Source: Motilimonas eburnea (GTDB lineage: Bacteria > Pseudomonadota > Gammaproteobacteria > Enterobacterales > CBDFNC01). Taken from it: a stretch of DNA of 64,000 nucleotides. A program made the position numbers and the translations under genes. Shown piece after piece: positions 20,013 through 28,301 of this stretch. The notes beneath the pieces are model-generated. The model was not told the DNA's origin, made no database searches, and was given only the letters and a program-made list of their open reading frames with translations. The stretch is from NCBI RefSeq assembly GCF_021295345.1, contig NZ_JAIMJB010000017.1:1-64000 (forward strand), in the 5' to 3' direction. How positions within the stretch are numbered: position 1 is the first letter of the stretch; each line of letters starts with the position of its first letter.

Positions 20013-20543
20013 ATGAAAGAACAATATATCGGTGATTTAGTTTTCAATGAAAAAGACATAGCGCATGGCGTAAATTTGGTGGCGAGTAAGTTAAATAGCG
20101 TATTTGCAGAAAAAGAACTGGTTGTCATTACCGTGGTTCCCGGGGGGATGCTCTTTTGTGCTGATTTAGTTCGCGCCTTAACACCCGACATAAAAATGGA
20201 CTATATATCATGTCCACATACCCCCGGCGATAAAACCAACGACTCAGAGATTATCTACCACCAAAACATCCCTATTAAGGGGGAGAATGTGTTATTAGTG
20301 GATGACGCTATTGAATCTGGCGGGACCATGAAGCGTCTAGCTTCCCACATCTATGATAATTTTAATCCCCTCTCACTCTCGATCGCAACCCTGCTTGTGA
20401 AGCCTGGTCGAGTCCATATTCCATTCGAACAGTTTTATGGATATAGGATGGAAGAAGACGAACTTCTGGTTGGGTATGGATTACCCTGGAAAGATAAGCT
20501 GCGCAACACCCCTTTCATATCAAAGCTCAACCTCGGAAACTAA
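20013..20543 (+). CDS. phosphoribosyltransferase family protein (HPRT-like)
   Basis: A 176-aa type I phosphoribosyltransferase. The PRPP-binding loop VLLVDDAIESGGTM lies at about residues 92-105 and VVPGGMLF near 45 corresponds to the pyrophosphate-binding loop of hypoxanthine phosphoribosyltransferases. C-terminal YGLPW echoes the family's GYGLD-type ending. The usual role is purine base salvage using PRPP, but substitutions around the base-binding region make the substrate uncertain. The start at 20013 is set by GGGGAG immediately upstream; the longer frame from 19995 starts with TTG and covers that ribosome site. It is the first clear gene of the gorA-bounded island and is transcribed alone. 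Confidence 0.82.
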   Translation: MKEQYIGDLVFNEKDIAHGVNLVASKLNSVFAEKELVVITVVPGGMLFCADLVRALTPDIKMDYISCPHTPGDKTNDSEIIYHQNIPIKGENVLLVDDAIESGGTMKRLASHIYDNFNPLSLSIATLLVKPGRVHIPFEQFYGYRMEEDELLVGYGLPWKDKLRNTPFISKLNLGN

Positions 20544-20705
20544 GCAAATCGAAGCTTAAATATTGAACAAACCTGAGGCGATAGAAAGTGTAGATATTAG
20601 AGTTGCCACATTTGATTTGGACCAGCATAGCTAAACGTTGCAAATGTACGATCACTTTCATGCGAATGTCCAACAAACTGAGTGTTAATAGCACTCTTCT
20701 ACTCA

Positions 20706-21710
20706 CTATTTACGACTTTTTACTTTCACCCTATTTAGCATGTAATGAGTCGAATCAGCTGTACATCCATCAAACCAGCAATCTTTTACCTTCGCCAAAC
20801 TATCAGTAGGCCGCTCTCCGATGATGGCCCTGTAGTCATTAGAGAACTGTGCAAGATGTTGAAAGCCAAAGTGCCATGCAACATCGGAAACCTTAAGCTC
20901 CCTCCCATGAAACTCTAACATATGGTTCACCTCCCTCATTAGATAATGAGTTAGGTATTGCTTTGGTGTGACACCAAGGTATGTATGAAAAATCCTTTCC
21001 AATGTCCTTTCGGATGTACCAATTAACCTACAAAGTTCGTTTATCCTCAGTTTGTACTTCTTTGAGTGAATGTATGAGAGTGCCTCATTCAAAATGGTAG
21101 TTTGTCTCTTTTGGTGGCAACTCAAGCTCATTAGCCCTGAACCATGAAACAGCACAGAAAGGGCAGCCTTAACAATACGATCCTGTTGCGCACCAGTAGC
21201 ACCAAATCCATTGGTACTGTCAGACACCATTCCTAACCATCTAGATAGGTGAAACCATGTTTGCGCCAGAATTCTTGACTCGGACTCTAATACCTTCTCA
21301 ATACGGTCTGCTATCGCAGGCTTATTCGAGCATAATTTATCCAGCCATGATTGAGGAAAGGATACTGTGATAGTTTTAAAGCCAGCATCAGAAATAGCTC
21401 CCATTTCACCATCTGCAGCAAAAAGCAAGAACTGATTTCTTGTCACAGGCTTACCACACCAGTAGAGGAGTGGATGGGCAGGCGCCAAAAGCGCTATTGT
21501 TCTCATATCCGTCGGCCCCATTACATGCTGCCTCAGCCGGATTGAACTCTCTGCATACCCAATGAAGGTTTGCGCAGACAAGCTCTGAGAAACCCTGATG
21601 ATCTCAGACTTAGGGACTTTTAAAGGGCGAAAGTCCAAATCAAAACCCTGAACCATGCTCGAAAAATCATCAAAATCGTGGCTCAGAATATTTATAGTTT
21701 GCAAACTCAT
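20706..21710 (-). CDS. AraC-family transcriptional regulator
   Basis: A 334-aa regulator. The N-terminal 220 residues are an AraC-type ligand-sensing region without a recognisable subtype. The C-terminal 100 residues form the two helix-turn-helix motifs: LRINELCRLIGTSERTLERI for the first, and ELKVSDVAWHFGFQHLAQFS with RAIIGERPTD for the second. It is divergent from the exported hydrolase gene, with 100 bases between them containing repeated AGATAAC elements, so it probably controls that gene. The codon usage is more A/T-rich than in the flanking backbone, in keeping with acquired DNA. Confidence 0.88.
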   Translation of the reverse strand: MSLQTINILSHDFDDFSSMVQGFDLDFRPLKVPKSEIIRVSQSLSAQTFIGYAESSIRLRQHVMGPTDMRTIALLAPAHPLLYWCGKPVTRNQFLLFAADGEMGAISDAGFKTITVSFPQSWLDKLCSNKPAIADRIEKVLESESRILAQTWFHLSRWLGMVSDSTNGFGATGAQQDRIVKAALSVLFHGSGLMSLSCHQKRQTTILNEALSYIHSKKYKLRINELCRLIGTSERTLERIFHTYLGVTPKQYLTHYLMREVNHMLEFHGRELKVSDVAWHFGFQHLAQFSNDYRAIIGERPTDSLAKVKDCWFDGCTADSTHYMLNRVKVKSRK

Positions 21711-21716
21711 TTATTA

Positions 21717-21747
21717 AGATAACTGTCGTTTTTTAGATAACGGTTAT
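21717..21747. promoter_or_regulatory. candidate AraC operator: repeated AGATAAC and palindrome
   Basis: Two AGATAAC elements start at 21717 and 21735, 18 bases apart, in direct orientation. The second is the left half of the perfect 11-bp palindrome ATAACGGTTAT (21737-21747). They lie between the divergent AraC and hydrolase genes. Direct repeats on one helix face are typical of AraC-family sites. The assignment is an inference. Confidence 0.5.
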
Positions 21748-21810
21748 TAGCCTAATTGAACTACTTTAAATCAACAAGGTATAAAGTAATAGTATAGGGC
21801 TCATTCCATT

Positions 21811-23265
21811 ATGAAGTTGATTAGTAAGACAATTAAAACTGCGTTATTGTCCGCATTATCTATATCTACTGTAGCAATCGCTGCCGCTCCCCCGGCATCA
21901 ACACCTTCAACTGAAATGGAGGTAAAGGCGGCACTATTTGGTGGCGTACCTGGAGGACGCTGGAAAGAAGGGCTACTTTTTGAAGGGATCCGTCCGCAGC
22001 CATGGCTCCAAAGTGCCGCTAACTGGTTTCCGGGAACAGAAGACGTACAGCCAAATGAAATGCGTATCACTTTTATGGGGACATCGCCAATGATACGCCC
22101 GGGGCAAATGAATACATCTATATTTGTCGAACTGGGTAACGGAGACAATTTTGTGTTTGATATTGGCGAAGGGTCAGTAGCCAATTATGTCGCAGCCAGG
22201 GTCGCTTTGAACCAAATCAACAATATTTTCTTGACGCACCTTCACGTAGATCACTTTGGCGCACTACCTTACGTTTATATGTTTGGAGGTTGGGCTGGCC
22301 GTTGGCACGAACCTCTTCGCATTCACGGCCCGTCTGGCCGTAAGCCAGAGTTTGGTACCAAAGCCATGGTGGAAGGCATGAAGCAAATGCTGGCATGGCA
22401 CAGGCAAGCATTTAGCGTATTCCCGGTTGGCCAGGGGCATGATGTTGCCGTTACTGAATTTGATTTCAGGGACAACGGCGGTACCGTATACGAAAAAAAC
22501 AATGTAAAGGTAATTCATTGGCAACGCTCTCACGCGATGGATGGAGCATCAGCTTACAGACTGGACTGGAAAATCAATGACACAGAAAGCCTCTGCTTTG
22601 TGTGGACCGGTGACGGGCGACCAAGTGAGCTCGACAAAAAATATGCCAAAGGGTGTGACGTATATGTCACTGAACTACAACAAGAAGTTGTCGAGATTAA
22701 CTCGGGAGTACAAGGCGTTCCTCCTTTCCTCGCCCGGTATACAATAGATACACACCACACCCCAGGCTACGCAGCGGGGTATGTTGCCAATCAAATTAAG
22801 CCCCGCATATTCATGACAACCCACATGACTTTTGACCCATGGTTAAATGAAGAATCTGTCGCTGAAGTTCGCGAGCACTGGAAAGGCCCTTATCATTTTG
22901 GTGCACCTGATGGTATTGTTGTTAATGTAACTCCTGATAGCATCTGGGTAAGAGATGGTATTTTGCCTGATTACCCTAACAGTCGTGCGCCACAGCAGGA
23001 CTTCAGCAGTGGTCAATTGGTAGTACCTGTGCCTCAGTTTAAACGTGAGGACTTACAAGAACCATTTATCAGAGAGCAACAGGTTGACCCTGATAAATAC
23101 TACCCCTCAGGCTATAAACCAGAGCTACTTGAAGACTGGCCTGTGAAAAAAGATCTGGTCGTACCTTATGAAAACTTACCCGAAAACCTTAAGCAAAGTA
23201 TGGGCGGACACTGGGAGCTTAAAAACAAAAATCAAAAAGCCCTGGATGAAATGAACAATAAATAA
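21811..23265 (+). CDS. exported MBL-fold metallo-hydrolase
   Basis: A 484-aa secreted protein. A signal peptide covers residues 1-25, ending in an alanine-rich cleavage region. The metallo-beta-lactamase metal motif THLHVDH is at 142-148, with downstream metal ligands plausible in the TGDG and TTHMT segments. The long C-terminal extension beyond about residue 390 is proline- and charge-rich. From memory, this family is annotated in databases after GntH of guanitoxin biosynthesis, but the rest of that pathway is absent, so the name says little about function here. It is co-oriented with, and 41 bases upstream of, the DUF3299 gene. Substrate unknown; hydrolysis of an ester or lactone in the periplasm is a guess. 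Confidence 0.85.
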   Translation: MKLISKTIKTALLSALSISTVAIAAAPPASTPSTEMEVKAALFGGVPGGRWKEGLLFEGIRPQPWLQSAANWFPGTEDVQPNEMRITFMGTSPMIRPGQMNTSIFVELGNGDNFVFDIGEGSVANYVAARVALNQINNIFLTHLHVDHFGALPYVYMFGGWAGRWHEPLRIHGPSGRKPEFGTKAMVEGMKQMLAWHRQAFSVFPVGQGHDVAVTEFDFRDNGGTVYEKNNVKVIHWQRSHAMDGASAYRLDWKINDTESLCFVWTGDGRPSELDKKYAKGCDVYVTELQQEVVEINSGVQGVPPFLARYTIDTHHTPGYAAGYVANQIKPRIFMTTHMTFDPWLNEESVAEVREHWKGPYHFGAPDGIVVNVTPDSIWVRDGILPDYPNSRAPQQDFSSGQLVVPVPQFKREDLQEPFIREQQVDPDKYYPSGYKPELLEDWPVKKDLVVPYENLPENLKQSMGGHWELKNKNQKALDEMNNK

Positions 23266-23306
23266 TGTGTATATGGGGGGCTAAAGGCCCCCTATTGGAA
23301 CCAATC

Positions 23307-23801
23307 ATGCTGAAACAAATCTTTTTTCCTCTCTTGGCGCTCATGCTTTCATTTCAATGCCATGCTGAATACGAGGAGATAAACTGGGATACCTTGGTAC
23401 CTGAAAAAGCTAGGGTAATACTAAAACAAACCAAACCAAGAATAGTCGACCACACAGGAAGTAAAGCAAGCCAGGAGCTATCACCAGGCTACTCCATGTT
23501 TGAGGAATCTTTAGCAGGAAAACGAGTAAGACTACCCGGATTTGTAGTGCCGCTAGAAGGTGATAACAAGAAAATATATAGTTTTTTTCTCGTCCCTTAC
23601 TTCGGCGCCTGCATTCATGTCCCCCCCCCACCACCCAATCAGTTAGTGCATGTAACCACAGAGCAAGGTGTAGACTTTGTTGACATTAACACACCTATTT
23701 GGGTTGAGGGAACGATGAAACTAGAATCAACTAAACACGCTCTGGGTTATGCGGGTTATGCGCTGTCGCTCGAACAACATAGGGTATATGAAGGTTATTA
23801 A
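23307..23801 (+). CDS. DUF3299 periplasmic protein
   Basis: A 164-aa exported protein. A signal peptide (1-20, ending CHA) is followed by the DUF3299 core, recognisable by GFVVPLE, the FFLVPYFGACIHVPPPPPNQ segment and the GTM-GYAGYAL end. Family members often lie next to MacB/LolD-like ABC transporters, but none is here. The function is not known; the invariant cysteine, histidine and proline segment suggests a metal or haem-related site. The ATG at 23307 is preferred over 23265 because it starts the signal peptide directly. Probably co-transcribed with the hydrolase gene. Confidence 0.82.
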   Translation: MLKQIFFPLLALMLSFQCHAEYEEINWDTLVPEKARVILKQTKPRIVDHTGSKASQELSPGYSMFEESLAGKRVRLPGFVVPLEGDNKKIYSFFLVPYFGACIHVPPPPPNQLVHVTTEQGVDFVDINTPIWVEGTMKLESTKHALGYAGYALSLEQHRVYEGY

Positions 23802-23875
23802 GTGGCATACTTCAACTCACGCTGAAGCAAGAGTAAGGGCCACTGCTCTTACCCTCTGCACCTTGATAGTTCTCG

Positions 23876-24604
23876 TCAAGGCTTTGTTAAAGCCGCTTCC
23901 TTCAGTTGAGAGATATATTCATTGCGAATTTGCACAATTCTTCCAGATTTTTCTAACTGATTTAATACCTTAGTAAGCTCTGGAACCAGGTGTCGATTCT
24001 TTTTGTGTACATAATGGTATAACGGCTCCGCCGTTAACACTAAGTCTCCTGGGATAACCGTGCTCAGCTCCCCCATTTCAGTAAGTGTTTTCATTCCGTT
24101 CACCCTATCCAATATGGCTACATCAATTCGCTTTCTATCCAACAGCTGAAACAGTCGTTTATTGGAGAGGTATGACTTCGTTTGCAATCCCTCCGTATAG
24201 CGTTCCACATAGATTATTCCAAGCTGTATTCCTACTCGATATAGCTTTAAATCTTCCCAACGTTCCATCTTAAATGCAGCAGAACTTGTATACGAAACTA
24301 ATTCAAAATGGTTAATGGGAACAGCAACCTGAATAAGGTTTTCAAAAACGGAATCTATCCCGCCAATTCTGAATAGCTCGCCATCAACCTTACCATTGTT
24401 AGAGAAATGAAGCGCTCTGTTTCCGGGACATTCAACAACACGCATTTCATACCCAATCCTCGAGTAAGCTTCCGCCATGACTCTTTTACTAATTTCGGTC
24501 AAGCCGTCATCTTGCATCGCGGAAACAATAATGACGCCATTATTCGCGTACGAGAATAGCGAAATAAAACAAATGCCAACAAGAACCAATCTCTGAATAA
24601 ACAA
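23876..24604 (-). CDS. orphan periplasmic substrate-binding protein (SBP_bac_3-like)
   Basis: About 242 aa. A signal peptide (ending FSYA) precedes a two-lobed fold like the polar amino-acid binding proteins, with VECPGNRALHFS and an ILDRVNGM segment. Such orphan, shortened members are frequent in Shewanella and Vibrio and their ligands are mostly unknown. There is no permease or ATPase nearby. The start is uncertain: TTG at 24604 has GGGGGAG just before it but with tight spacing, and TTG at 24616 is also in frame. It converges with the DUF3299 gene and follows the FadL gene on the same strand. Confidence 0.75.
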   Translation of the reverse strand: MFIQRLVLVGICFISLFSYANNGVIIVSAMQDDGLTEISKRVMAEAYSRIGYEMRVVECPGNRALHFSNNGKVDGELFRIGGIDSVFENLIQVAVPINHFELVSYTSSAAFKMERWEDLKLYRVGIQLGIIYVERYTEGLQTKSYLSNKRLFQLLDRKRIDVAILDRVNGMKTLTEMGELSTVIPGDLVLTAEPLYHYVHKKNRHLVPELTKVLNQLEKSGRIVQIRNEYISQLKEAALTKP

Positions 24605-24735
24605 GCTCTCCCCCAAAAACCTCTATATGTACAGGTAGATTAAAAGTGAGGGTTCAGACTTTAAACCACGCATACCACATACCCCTCGCCACAATTTTCA
24701 GGCAACAAAAAGCCATGGTCATACGCTCGGCGCAG

Positions 24736-25881
24736 TTAATAACGCAAAGACAGTGCAATGAAATGAGCGTAGTTCTGAGAAAAACTGCCACGAACAAGAT
24801 AGCCAGAACCGGTGCTTGGCCTTTCAACTTCAGCACTTCCAAGGTCACTATATTGATAGGCAATACCTATATATTTGTCCCCCCAGATTTGCTTTTCGGC
24901 ACCTAAACCTAATCTCCACTGCTTATCTAAAGGTAAGTCCAGAGTTCTGTCCAGCGGGGACTCAATCGGACTAGAGTCAAATGATACCCCTGTCATAAGC
25001 ACCCAATCCTGGTAATGATGCTCGATGGCTAAACCGAACCCATATGTATCTTCATAGTTGTAGCCAAAACCATCACCAGTCTCACTCCAGTCTTGCCAGT
25101 TAACACTAGCCATAAGTGATGTATACAAAGTTAGAGGTATATCGAATCCAGCATCAACTATCTGAGGCCAACGTATCTCCTCAGGGACGCTTGGACTACT
25201 GCCAAAATCCAGAGCGTGCTTGGATCCGGAGCGATAAGATAAACCTAACGTCCAACCTTGAGGGTTTTGATATTGCAATCCAAGGTTAAACGCTGGAGCT
25301 ATGTCGCCATCAGAAAGCTCTTTAGACAACTGGCCTTGCTGGAACAAGTCTAATTTCATCGCACCGTAACGCGCGATCAAACCGATTCCAACCACCAAGT
25401 TTTCATTGACTTCGTAACCAACCGCAAAAGTTGCATCGACTAACGCAATTTCAGTTTTATCAATTACAGCTCGATTTCCTACCCCCCAAAAACCATTCTC
25501 ATATGTTAATCCAAGACCACCTGGAGCATGGATAGCCCCCCCAAGTACAATGTCCGAATTGATCCTCTTTGCATAAGAAATGTGGGGCACAGGCAATGTC
25601 TCCGAAGATGAAGCGGAGCCAAAGTTATTATCAAAATCAGCTCTAACATCAATAACCTGTATTCCTACCTGCCATGCTGTATCAGATATGCTGGCTATAC
25701 CAGCAGGGTTCAAAACGCTGGCAGCACTATCACCGCGCGTAGTCACTGAAGCAACACCTGCAGTAGCGACACTTTTCGCTGTACCTATTTGTGAAAGTGA
25801 CAAGCCTGCACCAAATGTTGATATGCTTACAGGAAGAGTGAGAGCTAATACCGAAACACGTATATTTTTTTTCGTTGCCAT
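24736..25881 (-). CDS. FadL/OmpP1-family outer-membrane channel
   Basis: A 381-aa outer-membrane beta barrel. It has a signal peptide (about 1-24), the FadL-type N-terminal hatch with LNPAGIAS near residue 58, alternating aromatic beta strands, and a C-terminal strand ending in SLRY. FadL-type channels import hydrophobic molecules such as long-chain fatty acids or aromatic hydrocarbons by lateral diffusion. Together with the exported hydrolase this suggests the island handles a hydrophobic substrate. AAGGCAG precedes the ATG. It is the last cargo gene before the right-hand gorA repeat. Confidence 0.88.
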   Translation of the reverse strand: MATKKNIRVSVLALTLPVSISTFGAGLSLSQIGTAKSVATAGVASVTTRGDSAASVLNPAGIASISDTAWQVGIQVIDVRADFDNNFGSASSSETLPVPHISYAKRINSDIVLGGAIHAPGGLGLTYENGFWGVGNRAVIDKTEIALVDATFAVGYEVNENLVVGIGLIARYGAMKLDLFQQGQLSKELSDGDIAPAFNLGLQYQNPQGWTLGLSYRSGSKHALDFGSSPSVPEEIRWPQIVDAGFDIPLTLYTSLMASVNWQDWSETGDGFGYNYEDTYGFGLAIEHHYQDWVLMTGVSFDSSPIESPLDRTLDLPLDKQWRLGLGAEKQIWGDKYIGIAYQYSDLGSAEVERPSTGSGYLVRGSFSQNYAHFIALSLRY

Positions 25882-26171
25882 TCTGCTGCCTTGTTACTTT
25901 TCTATTCCATTGTGAAACGAGTATATCTTGGGCAACATGCGCCTTTGCAAAAAGACCCTTTGTGATAACACTTGCACATGAAGCCGACTGTAAACAGACC
26001 TAACCTCGTTACCATTCATTTCTATAGATTAGCCCCACACTCTGGCATGGTGTTATCGAAAACCCGACACTAACCAAGTTAAATAACAGGTATTAAATCC
26101 TAATAGTAAATAATCCATCTTCTGAATAAGGTGGATTATTTATACTCTAGCCGCAACATGGCGAGGTAAAC
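25882..26171. other. right end of the island, no gene
   Basis: 290 A/T-rich bases holding the FadL promoter region (minus strand). There is a TCTTCTGAATAAGG/GGTGGATTATT-rich segment near 26110-26145. No tRNA, integrase or inverted-repeat end was seen. Similarity to gorA begins at 26172. Confidence 0.4.
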
Positions 26172-26437
26172 ACGGCACGGATCAAGTCAAGGTGTATAAC
26201 TCTGGCTTTACCGCCATGTACACAGCCGTCACCCAACATAGCCAGCCTTGTAAAATGAAGCTGGTTTGCGTTGGTGCTGAAGAAAAAGTAGTGGGCCTAC
26301 ACGGCATCGGCTTCGCGGTTGATGAAATGATCCAAGGCTTTGCCGTCGCCATGAAGATGGGCGCCACCAAAGCCGACTTTGACAGCGTGGTTGCCATTCA
26401 CCCAACCGGCTCGGAAGAGTTTATTACTATGACCTAA
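26172..26437 (+). pseudogene. gorA 3' fragment (right copy of the island-bounding repeat)
   Basis: The last 87 codons of a glutathione reductase, from the middle of the dimerisation domain through [12 protein letters not shown] and a stop. There is no start codon in context and no upstream promoter. It differs from the end of the intact gorA at about 15 positions, mostly synonymous, so both copies diverged while coding. A strong terminator follows at 26463. It is likely the original 3' end of the host gorA, displaced by the island, although the reverse is possible. Confidence 0.9.
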
Positions 26438-26462
26438 GGTTTAATACCGCCAGATTGTACGG

Positions 26463-26489
26463 AGCCCAAGTCATCACTTGGGCTTTTTT
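26463..26489 (+). terminator. rho-independent terminator after the gorA fragment
   Basis: Stem AGCCCAAG / CTTGGGCT with a six-base TCATCA loop, directly followed by a run of six T on the plus strand. The T run is only on the plus side, so it serves rightward transcription, i.e. the gorA fragment, rather than the convergent arsJ. This supports the idea that the fragment is the ancestral gorA end. Confidence 0.88.
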
Positions 26490-26496
26490 ATTCTGA

Positions 26497-27720
26497 TTAC
26501 TGTGCCACTTTTTGCTCTGCTACTTTGGGCAACCACAGAGAAATCAAGCCAGTGAGCAATAACATCGCAGCCGATACCCACAAGCACATGGCCAAGCCAT
26601 AACTTTGAAACACCCAGCCCGATAATACCGTGCCAATGAGTCGCCCCATGGCATTGGCCATGTAATAAAAGCCCACGTCTAACGACGCGCCATCTTGCTT
26701 GGCATAGCTCACGATCAAATAAGAATGTAATGACGAGTTCACCGCAAACACGGCGCCAAACAGCAGCAAGCCACCGATTAACACCCACTCCACTTGCCAT
26801 TGATACTCAATACTTAACGCTATCAGGGCCGTCACACAAGTAAGTAGCATGGCCCAATACACGGCCGCGCGACCACTTGGCACCGCACCACGACGCTTAC
26901 CCGTTAAATAAGGGGCAAAGCCCTGCACCACACCATAACCGATGATCCACAAAGCCAAAAAGCCGCCTACTTGGCTATGACTCCAGCCAAACACGCTGGC
27001 CAAGTACACCGGCAGCGCCACCACAAACCAGACATCACGGGCACCAAATAAACACAGCCGTGCCAGCGACAAAATATTAATGCTGCGCGATTTAGCAAAC
27101 AGCTCGGTAAACTTAGGCTTGCTTTTCGCCTTGCCCATCTCCGCATCTAGGCTCACCAGACTAAAGCCAAACACCAATAACAACACCGACGCCATCGCCA
27201 GCACCGCCATTTGAAAGCCCAACCAATGCAACAAGGCGCCGCCAATAAAAAAGCCCGCCCCTTTTAGCGCATTTTTCGATCCAGTTAGCACCGCCACCCA
27301 CTGAAACAATCGCCCCTGTTGCTCATCGGGCACTAAGGTTTTAATGGCACTTTTCGCGCTCATCTTGTTTAAGTCTTTGGCAATACCAGACAAAGCTTGC
27401 GCCAACATCACCCAGCCGACCACTAACCATTCAGGTGGCACGGTTAACATTAACAAGGCCACCACTTGCAACAACAAGCCAATATTCATGGTGCGATTAA
27501 GGCCAATGCGCGCCCCCAGCCAACCGCCGAGTAAGTTAGTGACCACTCCAAAAAATTCATAAAACAAAAACAACGAGGCAATCGCAAATGCGCCGTAACC
27601 TAAATCATAGAAATACAACACCACCAGCATCCGCAAGGCGCCGTCGGTGATGGTGAAATTCCAATAATTAAAGGTAACCAATAAGTATTGACGTACCGCA
27701 CGAGGTAAAGAGGCAAGCAC
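26497..27720 (-). CDS. arsJ: organoarsenical efflux MFS transporter ArsJ
   Basis: A 407-aa, twelve-helix major facilitator. The N-terminal FNYWNFTITDGALRMLVVLY segment and the KDLNKMSAKSAIK loop are characteristic of ArsJ. ArsJ exports 1-arseno-3-phosphoglycerate, the unstable product made when a dedicated GAPDH uses arsenate in place of phosphate; outside the cell it breaks down to arsenate. The GTG start at 27720 has AGGA eight bases upstream. It is the last gene of arsR-GAPDH-phosphatase-arsJ, with 69 bases after the phosphatase gene. Confidence 0.93.
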   Translation of the reverse strand: MLASLPRAVRQYLLVTFNYWNFTITDGALRMLVVLYFYDLGYGAFAIASLFLFYEFFGVVTNLLGGWLGARIGLNRTMNIGLLLQVVALLMLTVPPEWLVVGWVMLAQALSGIAKDLNKMSAKSAIKTLVPDEQQGRLFQWVAVLTGSKNALKGAGFFIGGALLHWLGFQMAVLAMASVLLLVFGFSLVSLDAEMGKAKSKPKFTELFAKSRSINILSLARLCLFGARDVWFVVALPVYLASVFGWSHSQVGGFLALWIIGYGVVQGFAPYLTGKRRGAVPSGRAAVYWAMLLTCVTALIALSIEYQWQVEWVLIGGLLLFGAVFAVNSSLHSYLIVSYAKQDGASLDVGFYYMANAMGRLIGTVLSGWVFQSYGLAMCLWVSAAMLLLTGLISLWLPKVAEQKVAQ

Positions 27721-27789
27721 AGAGTTTTCCTAGGTAAATAGCAGCAAAGAGAAGCAAGCTGGCACCTAAGGTACCAGCGAGTTCAATCA

Positions 27790-28290
27790 TTAATAAGCAG
27801 ATGCCACGCCATCAATATACGCAATTTGCGTCGCCTTGGTAAACGCGCCCGGACGCAATGCTTGCACGCGGATTTTGATGGTGGCGAGATCCCAGCCGCG
27901 CTCTAACAATAAGTGGGCAGCCAGCAAACCGGTGCGCCCTGAACCGCCCATGCAATGCAAGGCAACGCCCTGATTGTTATCGAGTAACTGGTGTAGCTCA
28001 GGGGAGGCATTGAGCCAATCCACCTTAAAGGCTTGATCCGGTGCTTGGTCATCTTCAATCGGGCAATGAAACCATTGCATCCCCAAGGCTTGCACCTGCT
28101 GGCTTAGCTCAGCTACACCGGCCTTCGCCATTTCTTGTTCGCTTAATGCCGTGACAACCGCCTTGACCCCTTGTTGTTTCAGCTGTTGTAAGGACGCGTT
28201 TAAGTCGGCACCTTTAGTGCCTGGACAAGGCGTCAGTACTAACTCTGCGCCTTTATCATTTAATGGCAACTGCCATGTTGGATGTGTCAT
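27790..28290 (-). CDS. dual-specificity-type (CDKN3-like) phosphatase in the ars operon
   Basis: A 166-aa protein of the cysteine-dependent phosphatase superfamily. The P-loop HCMGGSGRTG (HC-x5-R) is at about residues 110-119 and the general-acid aspartates fit the EDDQAPD segment near 80. The whole protein resembles the kinase-associated phosphatase CDKN3 group. It lies between GAPDH and arsJ, 11 bases after the GAPDH stop, so it is surely co-transcribed. A role in arsenate resistance is an inference: it could act on an arseno- or phospho-sugar, or be an arsenate reductase-like enzyme using the same thiol chemistry. GGAAG precedes the ATG. Confidence 0.87.
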   Translation of the reverse strand: MTHPTWQLPLNDKGAELVLTPCPGTKGADLNASLQQLKQQGVKAVVTALSEQEMAKAGVAELSQQVQALGMQWFHCPIEDDQAPDQAFKVDWLNASPELHQLLDNNQGVALHCMGGSGRTGLLAAHLLLERGWDLATIKIRVQALRPGAFTKATQIAYIDGVASAY

Positions 28291-28301
28291 GTTTTGCTTC
28301 C

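Noticed and set aside
26192-26437. 81-codon frame as a functional gene
   Set aside because: It is only the C-terminal end of glutathione reductase and cannot fold or bind cofactors alone.
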